From Ecdyonurus torrentis (Eukaryota; Arthropoda; Insecta; Ephemeroptera; Heptageniidae), in contig OX439129.1 of assembly GCA_949318235.1 (NCBI GenBank), positions 27,858,039 through 27,922,038 of the forward strand: DNA of 64,000 nucleotides, written 5' to 3'. The position numbers and the translations under genes are program-made. The notes under the pieces are model-generated. The model had not been told where the DNA came from and did not search any database. It saw only the letters and a list, made by a program, of their open reading frames with translations. Below are positions 53,243 through 63,445 of the stretch, in pieces; position 1 is the stretch's first letter, and each line of letters opens with the position of its first letter.

Positions 53243-56200
53243 GTATGTAGGAATCTATAGAGATAAATTTGGGAGAGCATACTGCTGGTGGTGAGTGTAA
53301 TATTTATTATTATTATTTAAGGATAAAAGTGAATCCTTACCAGAAATTATAAAGGAGAAGACCAAGTTAATTAAGGCTGAAAACTCAAGTCGGGGGACAC
53401 ATCTCTTATTCAACATCAATGTTAGTCTTGACTTAGTAGCAATCTCTTTATTTATAATTGGATTAGGAAGCCGTTTATATCGTCTTGAGGAGCCTCGAAG
53501 TATAGTGTAAGTATATGAAACATTTTGTTTTCAAATCTTTTGAATATGGGAAACTGTAAATGTGAAATAAATTTTAGATTTGATGAGCTACATTATGGAA
53601 AATATGTCAGCTTATATATGAAACGGATATTTTTCTTTGATTCTCAACCTCCACTGGGTAAACAATTGATTTCTGCTGCTGCAAATTTAGCTGGTTTTGA
53701 TGGTAAGTTTTCATTGTTATAGGTAAAAACACACTGCATACCCAAATGTGTACACTATTCCCTTACCACTCTCATCTATGTATATATTTGTTTCATTCAG
53801 GAGAGTTCAAATTTGATCGCATTGGAAGCTCATATACTGCAAGTGTTCCTTTGTTTGCTCTACGACTAATTCCTGCTTTGAGTGGTGCTGCTCTACCACC
53901 TGTAGTGTATCTCTTTATGCTACAACTGGGAATGGCACAATGGACAGCTGCAACTTCAGCCTCCCTTATATTATTTGGTATGTTTCATTTTGTTAATAAT
54001 TCATAGTTGTAAAAAAAAGAAAAAAAAGAAAAAAAAAAAAAAAGTAAGGCAAATACTACTGGTACCTGCTTATAGAATATACATTTTTTTTTTTTTTTTA
54101 AAGCGCGCATTTTAAAACGCAAAATAAAATATTAAGAAATAAAATAAAACCAACTTTTTATATATCATTTTATAGCCAAGGGTTAGAAAATTTTAAAACT
54201 GTTCTTAAAAATAAAATTGACTGGCCGGTTTTCTTGCACCGAGCTTCAACGTAAAAATTTGCAATTCTTCTTTTCTGCAAAATTGATCTGAAATGTGCTA
54301 TTTTAACTATCCTTTATTGACAATTAATAGAGTCTGTTGGCATAAATAAGGTACTTATAGCACTCTAAACATAGGCTGACCATCCGTCCCGGATTAGCCG
54401 GGACAGTCCCGGTTTCAACACTAAAGTCCCGGCAAGATTTTGCAAAAATCGTCAATGTCCCGATTTTATATTTTAAAGGAATTTTAATAAAAAGTATATA
54501 ATTAAAAGCTCGCGGAGAAAAAAAAAAAAAAAATGTCAAAAGATAGTCGATGCATTTTCGTAATATTTTTCATAGCATATTAAAATTATACACCCTAATT
54601 ACGCCAAATTTTTATTTATTTATTTATTTTTTTTGAGAGTGGGTATTCGGCTCAAATAGGACGTGCACATCACATACCATACGTTACGTCGGTTACGTAT
54701 GTTATTTGTGATATAACTATTATTAATTATTAAAAAATTGTTTCATAATTTGTTTTTTTATTATTATTATTAAATTTTTTTTTTTTTTTTTTTTGCAGGG
54801 AAAAGGTTAAAAATAGACGACAGAAAGCATTGAAAAAAATCCATGTACTTTTAAATAAACTCTTGCAAAAAGACACAAAACTGATGAAATTTCAGAGGCC
54901 ACGCCCCCTTTTCTGAAAATTTTTAGCCTCCGGCGAGGACCACCGGCCGCGCTTCGCGCGGGCCTCTTGGTCTCTTCTGTGCATTGCTCTGCAGTGTCCC
55001 GGGTTGCACACTTTTAGTTATGGTCAGCCTATCTAAACATGTTCTGTGATAAAAATGTAAGGATGGGGCTACGTATGAATTTTTAATTTTCATATCATAT
55101 AACATTGTATGTAACTTTTATTTTCTGTCAATTCTTACAAACTGGATAGATAATTAAAACTTTAGGCATTTCATTTTAAAGAACGGAAATTTTTAATTTG
55201 CATCTCTTTCTTTAAAAGTTAGTCTTCATGTAAATCCACATTTCATTTGGTTTTTGCTGAATTTATTAATCCTTTGCATCTTGAATTTATTGAAGCCTTC
55301 ATGTTGCTTTTTTTTTATTAATTAAACCAAACATTACTTAGATTTGAAAGAAAATTGTGAGTGCAAAGCCATTATAGAGAAACTCAAAATTTCGTTAAAT
55401 TATTTAAAAAAAAAAAAAGAGTCGAATTAGAGAAATTTTTGGCAAAGTTGTCACATTCCCCCTAATACCAATGTAGCCCCGTCCTTCCATTTTTATCACA
55501 GAACGTTTTTAGAGTGCTATAGGTACCTTATTAATTCCAACAGACTCCATTAATTGTTAATAAAGGATAGTTAAAAAAGCAAAATTCTCATCACTTTTGC
55601 AGAAAAAAAGACGATTGAAAAAAAAAAAAAAAAAAACATTTTTACGTTAAAGCTCGGTGCAAGAAATTTGGTCAATCAATTTTATTTCTAAGAACAGTTT
55701 TAAAAATGTCTAACCCATGGCTACAAAATGATATATAAAAAGTTAAATTTATTTTATATCTTCATATTTTATTTTGCGTTTTAAAATGCGCACTTTTAAA
55801 AAAACACCCTGTATTATTAATCAAATTTTATTGTTATAGACAATGCTATTTTGACGCAGTCAAGATTTATTCTTATGGAACCAATGTTACTGCTGTTATC
55901 TGTTACTGGTCTTCTATGCATTCAGAAATTTGTAAAATTACGAGAGAACCCATTCTCTGCATCTTGGTGGCTGTGGTTGACACTTGGTGCTCTTTCTCTC
56001 ACTGCTGCAACATGGTAAGCCTACCCCTTTTTTTATTTTCCATTGTTGCTGAAAGCTACAAAACTAGGAAGTATAAAGCTGGATTCACAGCACCTCAAAT
56101 AAACTCTCACGACAATCTATGATTCTTTATGGTTTATATCAACTACATTTTGTAATTGTACTGCCAAACCTCACAGTATTGCCCACTGTATTTATATGCA

Positions 56201-58887
56201 AAAGACTAGAATGTTTAGCATAAAAATCCATTAAAACCAATTGCAATGTGTGATCAATTGATTGATTTTGTAAATAAATTAAAATATATCAATGAGAAAA
56301 ACACCTTTGTGGTTGCTATAATATTATGTTAAAAAAGTAACATAAAATTAACTTAATTAATTAATTACATTAATAATTAATTAATTAATAATAAGTAACA
56401 GTAAAATAGTAACATAGATTAATATACTGGTTTGGTCACATAGTTTAAATGTACCATAAAAAGCTAAAAAATTCGCAATCTTTGAAGTTACAAATGTCAT
56501 AATGTCGCAGCAACAAAAAGATTTTAAAAAAATGCATTGTCTATAAAAGCCTATTTAGTGGGAAAGTTGTACGCATAGTTTCAGATTTTGTATGTTATTA
56601 AAGACAAGATGAAAACAAGCATTTATATCACAAAACACAAGATGCATATTGCTGGCCGCGCGTCTAAATGGGGAAAAAGCAATTTTCATGAACCGCGCGA
56701 GTGGTGAAAAAGCACCTTTCACGGCCGTCGCGAGTGGCGAATGTCATATGCTGTGAGCATAGCTTATTCGCCACTCGCAGCGGGTGTGAAATGTGTATAT
56801 TCACTACTCGCGCGGTTCTTAAAAATTGCTTTTTCCCCAGTCAGACGTGCGGCCAGTGATTTATAGGTAACATTAGTGGGTCTCAAAACCTGCCGTAGCA
56901 GTGATCAGAAAATTAGAAAATTTTGATTTATGCAAGCTATGCTAAACATTTTTATACCTACTAATTTTTGTCTGTTTCTGACATCATAAACAGAAACATT
57001 CATGCAAATTGCATACTTTACAGTATTTTCATGCACTTTTATAAGACTACATTTACGTTCTGGTAAAAATTGGCAACAGTTTTGGAGATCCCATTTTGTA
57101 TTTAATCATTAAAAAGAAACTGTTTTTTCATGTTGTCAGAGTGCCTTTTTATTGAGGAATTTTAAAAGCTGATGCCAACCGTAACTGATATACCGTACTA
57201 TGGGAAATATATATAGGATATAGGCTATATATCATTTGAAAATATCTAACCACAATGGTTTATTTTCCTTAAATCTTACGTAAAATTCACATGTTTCTAT
57301 GTCGATGATGTTGCGAACAATATGTGTAACTCGTATTTTGTCAGGCGAAGCAAAATGTGTAAGTCATTATTTGTCACACTAAGCAATATGTGTATCTCGT
57401 TTTTTGTCAAGCTAAGCAAAATGTGTAAGTCGTTCCCGAACGAAATGGAGATGGCGCTCGACTTACACATATTGCTTCGCGTGACAAAAAACGTGATACA
57501 CATATTGCTTAGCGTGACAAAAAACGACTTACACATTTTGCTTCGCCTGACAAAATACCAGTTACACATTTTGTTCGCAACATCAACGATGTGTAATTTT
57601 TATTTGATTTGTTCTTGTATAGCATTAAGTTTATTGGAGCATCCTCTCTTGTTTTGGGAGCCTGGTTAGTATGGAGTGATGCATGGAAGTTATTACCAAG
57701 AAGAGACATATCTACACCCTGGATGATACTGCAAATGCTAGGAAGAGGATTGATTCTTACTGTTGTGCCAGCATTATTATACCTTGCTGTTTTTCACATA
57801 CACTTAATAGTACTAAGTCGAGCTGGACCTCATGACAGTGTCATGAGCAGTGCCTTCCAAGCTAGTTTAGAGGTAATGTAGAATATTCATAATATGGCTT
57901 GAGATTAATAAAATGCAAATATTCTCTAATTTATATTATTAATTGGGATTTTGGGATCATATGTTTTAGCATAGACAAGTGCTATAAAAAATTGGCTTTG
58001 TGGGATAGGGATAATGTGTCAATTTAAACTGTGTTAATTAATTAATTTATACCCATTCAATAATATTATAGGGTGGACTGGCATCAATAACCAAAGGACA
58101 ACCACTGCAGGTAGCTCATGGTTCTCAGATTACTCTACGTCATTCCCATGGACGGACTTGCTGGTTACATTCTCATCCACATGTCTATCCTTTAAGATAC
58201 CCTGATAAAAGAGGTTCAAGCCATCAACAGCAGGCATGTAAAATAGTTTCATATAAAGTAACAGTAAATAAAATATGGAGCAACCCTTTATGTTGTGCAA
58301 GGGATGTATGATAAGTTCAGGAACAACAAATTGAGTTTACTAATAAAAAAAAAAAAAAAAAAGCTATAGGAGGAACACGTAAATAGATAAGGATGGTTGG
58401 GAAGTTAGTATATCAGCTTTTAGGTGTCACATTTCAACCCAAAGAACAGAAGAAATATTCAAAACTCAGGCCAAAATAATTATATATGCTTAGCATAAGT
58501 ATGCAAGGGAAATGGACTAGCCACTCAATAGTTAAAGAATTAATGTCATTTGGCTCACATAATTTGACTCAACCATAAAAATCATCACACAAATAAATAT
58601 TGGTACAACACACTAGCCACTAGCCATGAACAGCTTTTCAGCGTACTAGGAGTTATTAGCATGGGAAGGAGAGAGAAGACTTGAGAGCTCTAAAGTTAGT
58701 TTTGAGTGAGTGAGTTGAGTTTGAAATAGAAAGAAAACTACACGGTTTATGTATACTACGCAGACCAAGTGAACTTTGACCGGTCACTGCGAAGTATTGC
58801 TGATTGGCTGATATTTCATAGTGCACCAATATTTAAACATGTGACATTAGACTTTATCACTCTGAAGTCAGCTTATAGCAAGCCTAA

Positions 58888-58919
<32 letters not shown>

Positions 58920-61900
58920 TTGTTCTGTTGCTTGGGTTAATATGTGACAGCTAAAATCTCATTTTGCTCCCTTCCCAATCATTTTTTCTATTTATGTGTT
59001 CCTATAATCATTTTAAATATATATACATACATATCATAACGCTATAGTCCCTTTCGGGGTAAGCCAACAACATAGATGGTTCTAGCCTGACCCAGGGATA
59101 GACCTCCATAACTTTCTATCCTGACATATTTCTATGTTATACAAATTGAGTTAACACAGTTAATATGTCTACGTGAAAACAAAATCGATACAATAATTAA
59201 GTGCCTAAATTCAGTTGTTTCTATATTACTTTTGACACCATATATTCATTGTTACAGAACCTGGTTTTTACTTGCAAATCATCATAATGTTATTTGTGTA
59301 TTAAATTTTAAAATGTCCACGAAAATTTAAGAACACAAATTTGTTCTGAATAGTTTCATATCAGTTTTAGAATGGTCCTAAGTTTAGCACAACCACTAAC
59401 TAAATTGTAATTGAATGTGTAGGTTACATGCTACAGCTTTAAGGATGTCAACAATTGGTGGATTGTAAAACGACCTGATCGTTCTGACCTTGTAGTGTCA
59501 AGACCTGTTGATGCCATTCATGATGGTGATTTTGTACAACTTGTTCATGGAATAACTAGTAGAGCTCTTAACTCGCATGATGTAGCTGCTGCCATGTCCC
59601 CACAGAACCAGGTTTGCATATTTTATTAAAATAATTATTTCCTTTCAATATATTGTCCCTGTGCAATGATTTAATTAAATATTCATTTTCTGAGGTTATG
59701 TTATGAAATTACATAAATACTGTTATATATATTTCAGGAAGTTTCTTGTTACATTGATTACAATGTATCTATGCCAGCTCAAAATCTATGGAGAGTTGAA
59801 ATTATTAACAAAGACCAAGTAGGAGATGTCTGGCATACAATAGAAAGTCTGGTAAGCTACTCCTCCATATTTTTGTAAGCTAGAAATTGTATTAATTTTT
59901 GTAAATATTAGGTGCGTCTTGTACATGTGAATTCTAGCCAAGCGCTAAAATTTAGTGGTCGACAGCTGCCAGATTGGGGCTTTAATCAGCATGAAGTGGT
60001 GACAGATAGAGTCACAGCTCAAGAAGACACAGTGTGGAATGTCGAAGAGCACAGATACACAACAAGTATATTATTGTTATTTTTTAATTGTCTGTTTTGT
60101 TTCAAGGGCAATATAGTATTTAATTTAATGTTGTATATTATTAATAATTCAGAGCTCAATTTTATTAATTTTATTCACTTTGAACTGCTTCAACAGGTGA
60201 AGATCAAAAAGAGAGAGAAAGAGATTTAGTTCAGGCAGAGATGATTCCTACTCGTCCAACACATCTTTCATTTTGGGATAAATTCTGGGAATTGCAGAAC
60301 AAAATGCTTTTCTCATCTACAGATACCTTGCAACACCACTTGTACTCAAGTGAGCCACTTGAATGGCCTTTGATGACTCGAGGAATTGCTTACTGGGTTA
60401 GCACCAATTCAAATGTAAGTTTCTACATTTATAGTTCTTGTGGCAGGTAAATAAGACATATATACTATACTTAATATTAGGAAAAAAATCGTCTTTGCGA
60501 TAGTTGATAATATATAAAAGATTTGATAGAAACACATAGATAGATTAGGAAAAATTGGGGAATGGGAGATAGTATGAGCTTACACTTACAGGGACGCAAG
60601 GTAGAGAAAATATTCTAACCCAGGCTGAAATGAAATTTTATGAGTATGTAAAGTGGCTCCTATTGCTCTGTAGAAAGCGAGCTTCATTAAAAAAGGGAAT
60701 TTTGGCTTGCATATTGGTTTAGACAGGGTGAGCATTGCGCATAGCACACTGTCATTTTCAGCACCTCATATCTCTAGCCATGGACAGCTGTTTCGTCCTT
60801 ACTGGGACTCATCAGCATGGCGAGGAGAGAGAAGCCTCATGCCCTACCTCCAGCCTCCTTGAAGGCTGGAAGAGAACTGATGGCCTGACTGACTGGGCTG
60901 CGGCTATTTATACCCGTGGCCGTGTGTCGTCAGTGAGGCGCCGAAAATTCCAGACGCGCGCGCACTGTTCAAACTTCAAACCGCCAAACCAAGTTGCAGG
61001 CCAGGGATAAAAAGTAAAAGATGAGAAATAGCGCGATAAAATAGAGGGCTAAAGATGAACAACACATAAGAAGGAAAAGGAAAAAATAAGCGAACATTGC
61101 GATGGATAATAAATATTAGGAAAAAATTGACTTTGCGATAGTTGATAATATATAAAAGATTTGATTCCCTTTTTTAATGAAGCTCGCTTTCTACAGAGCA
61201 ATATGAGCCACTTTACATACGCATAAAATTTTATTTCGGCCTGGGTTAGAATATTTTCTCTACCTCGCGTCCCTGTAAGTGTAAGCTCATACTATCTCCC
61301 ATTCCCCAATTTTTCCTAATCTATCTATGTGTTTCTATCAAATCTTTTATATATTATTACTATACTTTTTAATAAATAGATAAATTTGAAGAAGAAAAAA
61401 AAAGGTGGGTAGGAGAAAACTAGCAAGGGCCTTACCATAGTGAAGAGAGTCCCATAGTTTGGTGAAACTCTTGGTAGCACACGGATATAAAAAAATCTTT
61501 ATTTATATCTGTGCTAGCTAGATTTTCACCAAACTATGGGACTCTCGTTACTATGGTAAGGCCCTTGCTGGTTTTCTACTAACTTTCTCTTTCAAATTTA
61601 TCATAGATACAGATACTGTGTATAAAGGCATCTAATGATATGATTTTTGTAATAGTAGGGTTAAATTCTTTGTCAACCTCACTTAGGGAATAAATCCTAC
61701 TCTACAGACTATATTATGATAAAAGTATTTATTTATTCATTGTATGATCACTGGTAATCAACAGATTTAAACTATGCATTTCAGGCGCAGGTTCATTTAC
61801 TTGGAAATGTGGCTGTATGGTATGCAGGCTCAGCAAGTTTAGTTCTTTACTGTGGCCTGCTTATATGGTATTTCTTAAGACGTAGAAGAAAGTGCTATGA

Positions 61901-62209
61901 TATATCGGAAGGTGAGCTTTCTTTATAAAAGTTTTAATAATCAATGTTAAACAGAATGTATTGAGAAAAATGTTTGATTATTTTTCTTTGCATCCTCCTC
62001 AAGCCACAATATACATTAACTTCTTTGTTCACAGTGGAATGGCAACGTTTCTGTAAAATTGGTGAAGTTTTGTTGGCAGGATATATGGTACATATGATAC
62101 CCTATTTTTGCATGGAACGTACTCTATTTCTCCATCATTACCTCCCAGCTTTGCTTTTTAAAATTTTGCTCACTGCAGCTCTTGCAGAACATATTTACTA
62201 CCTAGCCAG
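53081..62209 (+). CDS. POMT1: POMT1, protein O-mannosyltransferase 1 (multi-exon, 3' end outside window)
   Basis: Thirteen exons: 53081-53242, 53322-53506, 53578-53702, 53801-53977, 55840-56014, 57623-57872, 58072-58233, 59423-59611, 59738-59851, 59912-60065, 60197-60414, 61785-61911, 62035-62209. Together 2213 nt, 737 codons plus 2 nt, phase-consistent throughout. The enzyme (GT39 family) transfers mannose from dolichyl-phosphate-mannose to Ser/Thr of ER proteins such as dystroglycan, working with POMT2 (family knowledge). Seen: an N-terminal cytosolic segment; a first membrane helix near [20 protein letters not shown]; the acidic catalytic motif VFDELHYG (residues 116-123); [15 protein letters not shown]; the MIR-domain region (about residues 360-565) with [19 protein letters not shown] and [15 protein letters not shown] sequence; and C-terminal helices. 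About 70 residues remain beyond a transposon-filled last intron. An in-frame TGA at 53057 supports the start. Confidence 0.95.
53322..53506 (+). CDS. POMT1: POMT1 exon 2 (first membrane helix)
   Basis: Acceptor ATTTAAG|GATAAA, donor TATAGT|GTAAGT (phase 2). Contains [20 protein letters not shown] and LEEPRSIV, equivalent to the first membrane helix and the start of luminal loop 1. Confidence 0.93.
53578..53702 (+). CDS. POMT1: POMT1 exon 3 (catalytic loop, FDE motif)
   Basis: Acceptor AATTTTAG|ATTTGAT, donor GATG|GTAAGT. Reads (V)[20 protein letters not shown], then [14 protein letters not shown]; the Asp-Glu pair of the PMT family catalytic loop is intact. Confidence 0.96.
53801..53977 (+). 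CDS. POMT1: POMT1 exon 4
   Basis: Acceptor TTTCATTCAG|GAGAG, donor TTTG|GTATGT. Encodes [20 protein letters not shown], then [20 protein letters not shown], with the conserved Arg of the second membrane helix. Confidence 0.95.
54100..55797. mobile_element. Long foldback element in POMT1 intron 4
   Basis: Arms 54100-54370 plus 55032-55070 (interrupted) and about 55480-55797 are inverted copies (AAGCGCGCATTTTAAAACGC; GACTGGCCGGTTTTCTTGCA-type block; GAGTCTGTTGG). A hAT-like element is nested in the left arm. Non-coding. Confidence 0.8.
54372..55031. mobile_element. Nested hAT-like element with 8-bp duplication
   Basis: TAGGCTGACC ... GGTCAGCCTA, flanked by TCTAAACA on both sides (54364-54371, 55032-55039). 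Subterminal TCCCGG repeats; GC-rich tip GGACCACCGGCCGCGCTTCG at 54938-54957. 660 bp, no transposase. Confidence 0.85.
55840..56014 (+). CDS. POMT1: POMT1 exon 5
   Basis: Acceptor TTGTTATAG|ACAATG, donor ACATG|GTAAGC (phase 2). Encodes [20 protein letters not shown] plus two hydrophobic segments. The 1.86-kb intron before it is almost wholly a foldback element. Confidence 0.95.
56015..56598. other. POMT1 intron 5, unassigned part
   Basis: AT-rich; nothing recognised. Confidence 0.5.
56599..57150 (+). mobile_element. Family B interspersed element (copy 4, interrupted)
   Basis: AAGCATTTATATCACAAAAC...GTGCCTTTTT with GTAGCAGTGATCAGAAAAT. Interrupted at 56652-56856. Located in POMT1 intron 5. 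Confidence 0.7.
56652..56856. mobile_element. Nested foldback, CTGGCCGC ends
   Basis: Palindromic: CTGGCCGCGCGTCT...AGACGTGCGGCCAG with internal GCGAGTGGCGAA / TTCGCCACTCGC. GC-rich and CpG-rich, unlike its host element. Confidence 0.75.
57302..57597. mobile_element. Foldback MITE with internal 25-30 bp repeats (copy 1)
   Basis: Each arm repeats units such as AAGCAATATGTGTATCTCG and AAAATGTGTAAGTCG three to four times; outer GATGTTGCGAACAA / TTGTTCGCAACATC. Ends about 25 bp before POMT1 exon 6. Confidence 0.8.
57623..57872 (+). CDS. POMT1: POMT1 exon 6
   Basis: Acceptor TTCTTGTATAG|CATTAAG, donor TTAGAG|GTAATG. Encodes (C)[17 protein letters not shown] to [16 protein letters not shown]; the SGPHD/AGPHD...[10 protein letters not shown] block is a POMT hallmark leading into the MIR domain. 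A MITE ends about 25 bp upstream of the exon. Confidence 0.95.
58072..58233 (+). CDS. POMT1: POMT1 exon 7 (start of MIR region; GC donor)
   Basis: Acceptor ATTATAG|GGTGGA. Encodes [20 protein letters not shown] to [12 protein letters not shown]. Continuity with VTCYSFKD in the next exon requires the cut at CAG|GCATGT, a GC donor; the GT four bases on would break the frame. Confidence 0.9.
58350..59010. mobile_element. Decayed relative of the hammerhead-bearing retroelement
   Basis: Follows the order of 60473-61357 (CTATAGGAGGAACACGTAAAT; ACTAGCCATGAACAGC; TCCCTTCCCAATC...GTGTTCCTATAATC) at lower identity. Carries a degenerate hammerhead at 58623-58665. In POMT1 intron 7. Confidence 0.6.
58623..58665 (-). 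ncRNA. Degenerate hammerhead ribozyme
   Basis: Aligned with 60777-60821, the CUGAUGA box reads CTAATAA and the stem II pairing is weakened, while GAAA and stem I (CCATG/CATGG) persist. Probably inactive. Confidence 0.5.
59026..59131 (-). mobile_element. RTE-like LINE 3' tail (truncated copy)
   Basis: TACATACATATCATAACGCT, CCCTTTCGGGGTAAGCCAAC and TGACCCAGGGATAGACCTCC match 12248-12355, the tail of the 12.2-kb LINE. Confidence 0.85.
59423..59611 (+). CDS. POMT1: POMT1 exon 8 (MIR region)
   Basis: Acceptor AATGTGTAG|GTTACA, donor AACCAG|GTTTGC. 63 codons, [20 protein letters not shown] to [12 protein letters not shown]; the paired loops [10 protein letters not shown] and [11 protein letters not shown] are characteristic MIR repeats. 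Confidence 0.95.
59738..59851 (+). CDS. POMT1: POMT1 exon 9 (MIR region)
   Basis: Acceptor TATTTCAG|GAAGTT, donor AGTCTG|GTAAGC. Encodes [20 protein letters not shown] and following residues, phase 0 at both ends. Confidence 0.95.
59912..60065 (+). CDS. POMT1: POMT1 exon 10 (MIR region)
   Basis: Acceptor AATATTAG|GTGCGT, donor ACAACAA|GTATAT (phase 1). Encodes [29 protein letters not shown] and [12 protein letters not shown]. Confidence 0.95.
60197..60414 (+). CDS. POMT1: POMT1 exon 11
   Basis: Acceptor TTCAACAG|GTGAAG, donor TCAAAT|GTAAGT. Encodes (S)[30 protein letters not shown] and [20 protein letters not shown], joining the MIR region to the C-terminal membrane helices. Confidence 0.95.
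60473..61357 (-). mobile_element. Hammerhead-bearing retroelement (Penelope/retrozyme-like) in POMT1 intron 11
   Basis: Flanked by a 10-bp duplication, TACTATACTT (60463-60472, 61358-61367). A direct repeat (GATAGTTGATAATATATAAA at about 60500 and 61141) and inverted blocks (GAAAGCGAGCTTCATTAAAA and inverse) give the mixed direct/inverted terminal arrangement of Penelope-like elements. The centre has a complete hammerhead and a GC-rich stretch (60830-61010). No RT; non-autonomous. Confidence 0.75.
60777..60821 (-). ncRNA. Canonical type I hammerhead ribozyme
   Basis: Read on the minus strand: stem I GCCATG, then CTGATGA, stem II GTCC-CAGTAA-GGAC, GAAA, stem III AC-AGCT-GT, cleavage triplet GTC, then CATGGC closing a 6-bp stem I. 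Every invariant core base is present and all three stems pair. The predicted cut follows the C at 60783. The short stem III is typical of animal retroelement hammerheads (established knowledge). Self-cleavage would occur only in transcripts antisense to POMT1. Confidence 0.9.
61379..61605. mobile_element. Palindromic family T element
   Basis: AACTAGCAAGGGCCTTACCA and inverse GGTAAGGCCCTTGCTGGTTT; inner AGAGTCCCATAGTTTGGTGA and inverse. Arms about 100 bp. It immediately follows the hammerhead-bearing element. Confidence 0.75.
61785..61911 (+). CDS. POMT1: POMT1 exon 12
   Basis: Acceptor GCATTTCAG|GCGCAG, donor TCGGAAG|GTGAGC. Encodes [20 protein letters not shown], a membrane helix, then [13 protein letters not shown] with a positive cytosolic flank. 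Confidence 0.94.
62035..62209 (+). CDS. POMT1: POMT1 exon 13 (last one in window)
   Basis: Acceptor TTGTTCACAG|TGGAAT, donor CTAGCCAG|GTAAGT (phase 2). Encodes (V)[38 protein letters not shown] and EHIYYLA. The final C-terminal exon, about 70 residues, was not found between here and 64000. Confidence 0.94.
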
Positions 62210-62286
62210 GTAAGTCAAATTAAATATATTAATTTGCCAACTATGCTATGTATATTTATTTGTAACTTGTTAAATTTATTTTTATA

Positions 62287-63280
62287 CAGGACTAGGCAGC
62301 TAAATCCGGGAATATTTCAATCTTGTTTTCCCGCCAAACCGTTTGCGTGATTTTTTTTTTTTTTTTTTTTTTTTTTTCATAGCTAATGATATTTAAAAAG
62401 AAGACTTGACCATAAAATACCAAAACAAAAAAAAAAATAATAATAAAAAAAAAAAAATAAAAAAAAAAAAAATAAAATCATTGAAGTTCATAGATGAAGT
62501 TTCAGACGAAGAAGAATTTCCCCTGTGCTGGAAAATGCTGACCAAGACTTAAAAGTTATATAGCTACCCTAGATTTTGCATGTATGAGATTTCATTTCAC
62601 AGCAATTTTTTGCTGCTAAGAAATTCGTAGAAAGGTCAGCTACCTTGAAACACAAACAGCATGTAAGAACATAAGGACCCACAGAGCCATCTAGAAGGCT
62701 ACTAGGCAAAGTAAAAAGTACCTAGGCACTAGGCATAACCCTGACATAATGTATAATATTTGGCCCTAAGTAGAGCCAAGACCAGCAATATGGCTTGCAT
62801 TGTAGAAGAAGACTTCAGTTAGCATATTTTATGGCATTAAAGTTCAGCAGTAGATGCAAAAGTAAAAAGGATTAAAAGTTGAAGACTTTGCCTTTAATTT
62901 TCTAAAAATGGAAATTTGGCCATATTGAAATTTTTTCAGATGATATACCTTTCTCCCAAAACGCAAAGGTCAACCAAAGGGCTGACAGATGACTCACTCG
63001 CAACCTCAAAAAATTCCCTCAGGTAGCTATAGGATTCATGTTTCACCCTTGTTTCCACGTCCTGGTCAAGAATCTTGGTGATTTTCAGGCGCGAGGAAAT
63101 TCTTTACTGAAACTTCGACTATGACCTTCAATGATTCCACTTAAAAATTCTGGTGCTTTATGGCCATGTCTTCTTTCTGCATATCATTAGATTTGTTAAA
63201 ACTAAACAGAAGAAGATCGCACAAAGAAATTGTCTGGAAATCAAGATTAAAATATTCCCGGATTCAGCTGCCCAACCCTG
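62287..63280. mobile_element. hAT-like element in the last POMT1 intron
   Basis: CAGGACTAGGCAGCTAAATC and inverse of CAGGGTTGGGCAGCTGAATC at the right end; flanks TTTTATA / TGTTATA (one mismatch). About 994 bp, no transposase. The apparent continuation of POMT1 through its left end is an artefact. Confidence 0.75.
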
Positions 63281-63445
63281 TGTTATAAAATTAAGGAAAG
63301 AAATCGACTTTGCAGTTATTGATTGATGTAAACAATTATAGAATAACACATACATTTGAAAAAAAAAAATGAAATAAGCTGTTTAATTATTCAACAGTTG
63401 TTCAACAGCTCAATCTCCCAATTCCCAATTTTTGAAATCTATATC

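Noticed and set aside
57302..57597. CRISPR-like repeat array
   Set aside because: Units lie in inverted arms of a foldback element, vary in sequence, have no unique spacers, and the genome is eukaryotic.
61379..61605. Hammerhead core in the 61.4-kb palindrome
   Set aside because: Outer family T motifs are present but no CUGANGA...GAAA arrangement was found.
62280..62345. Apparent extra POMT1 exon after 62209 (ACAG followed by TRQLNPGIFQSCF and a stop)
   Set aside because: This is the left terminal repeat of the 62287-63280 element; its inverse occurs at 63240-63280 and it does not resemble the POMT1 C-terminus.
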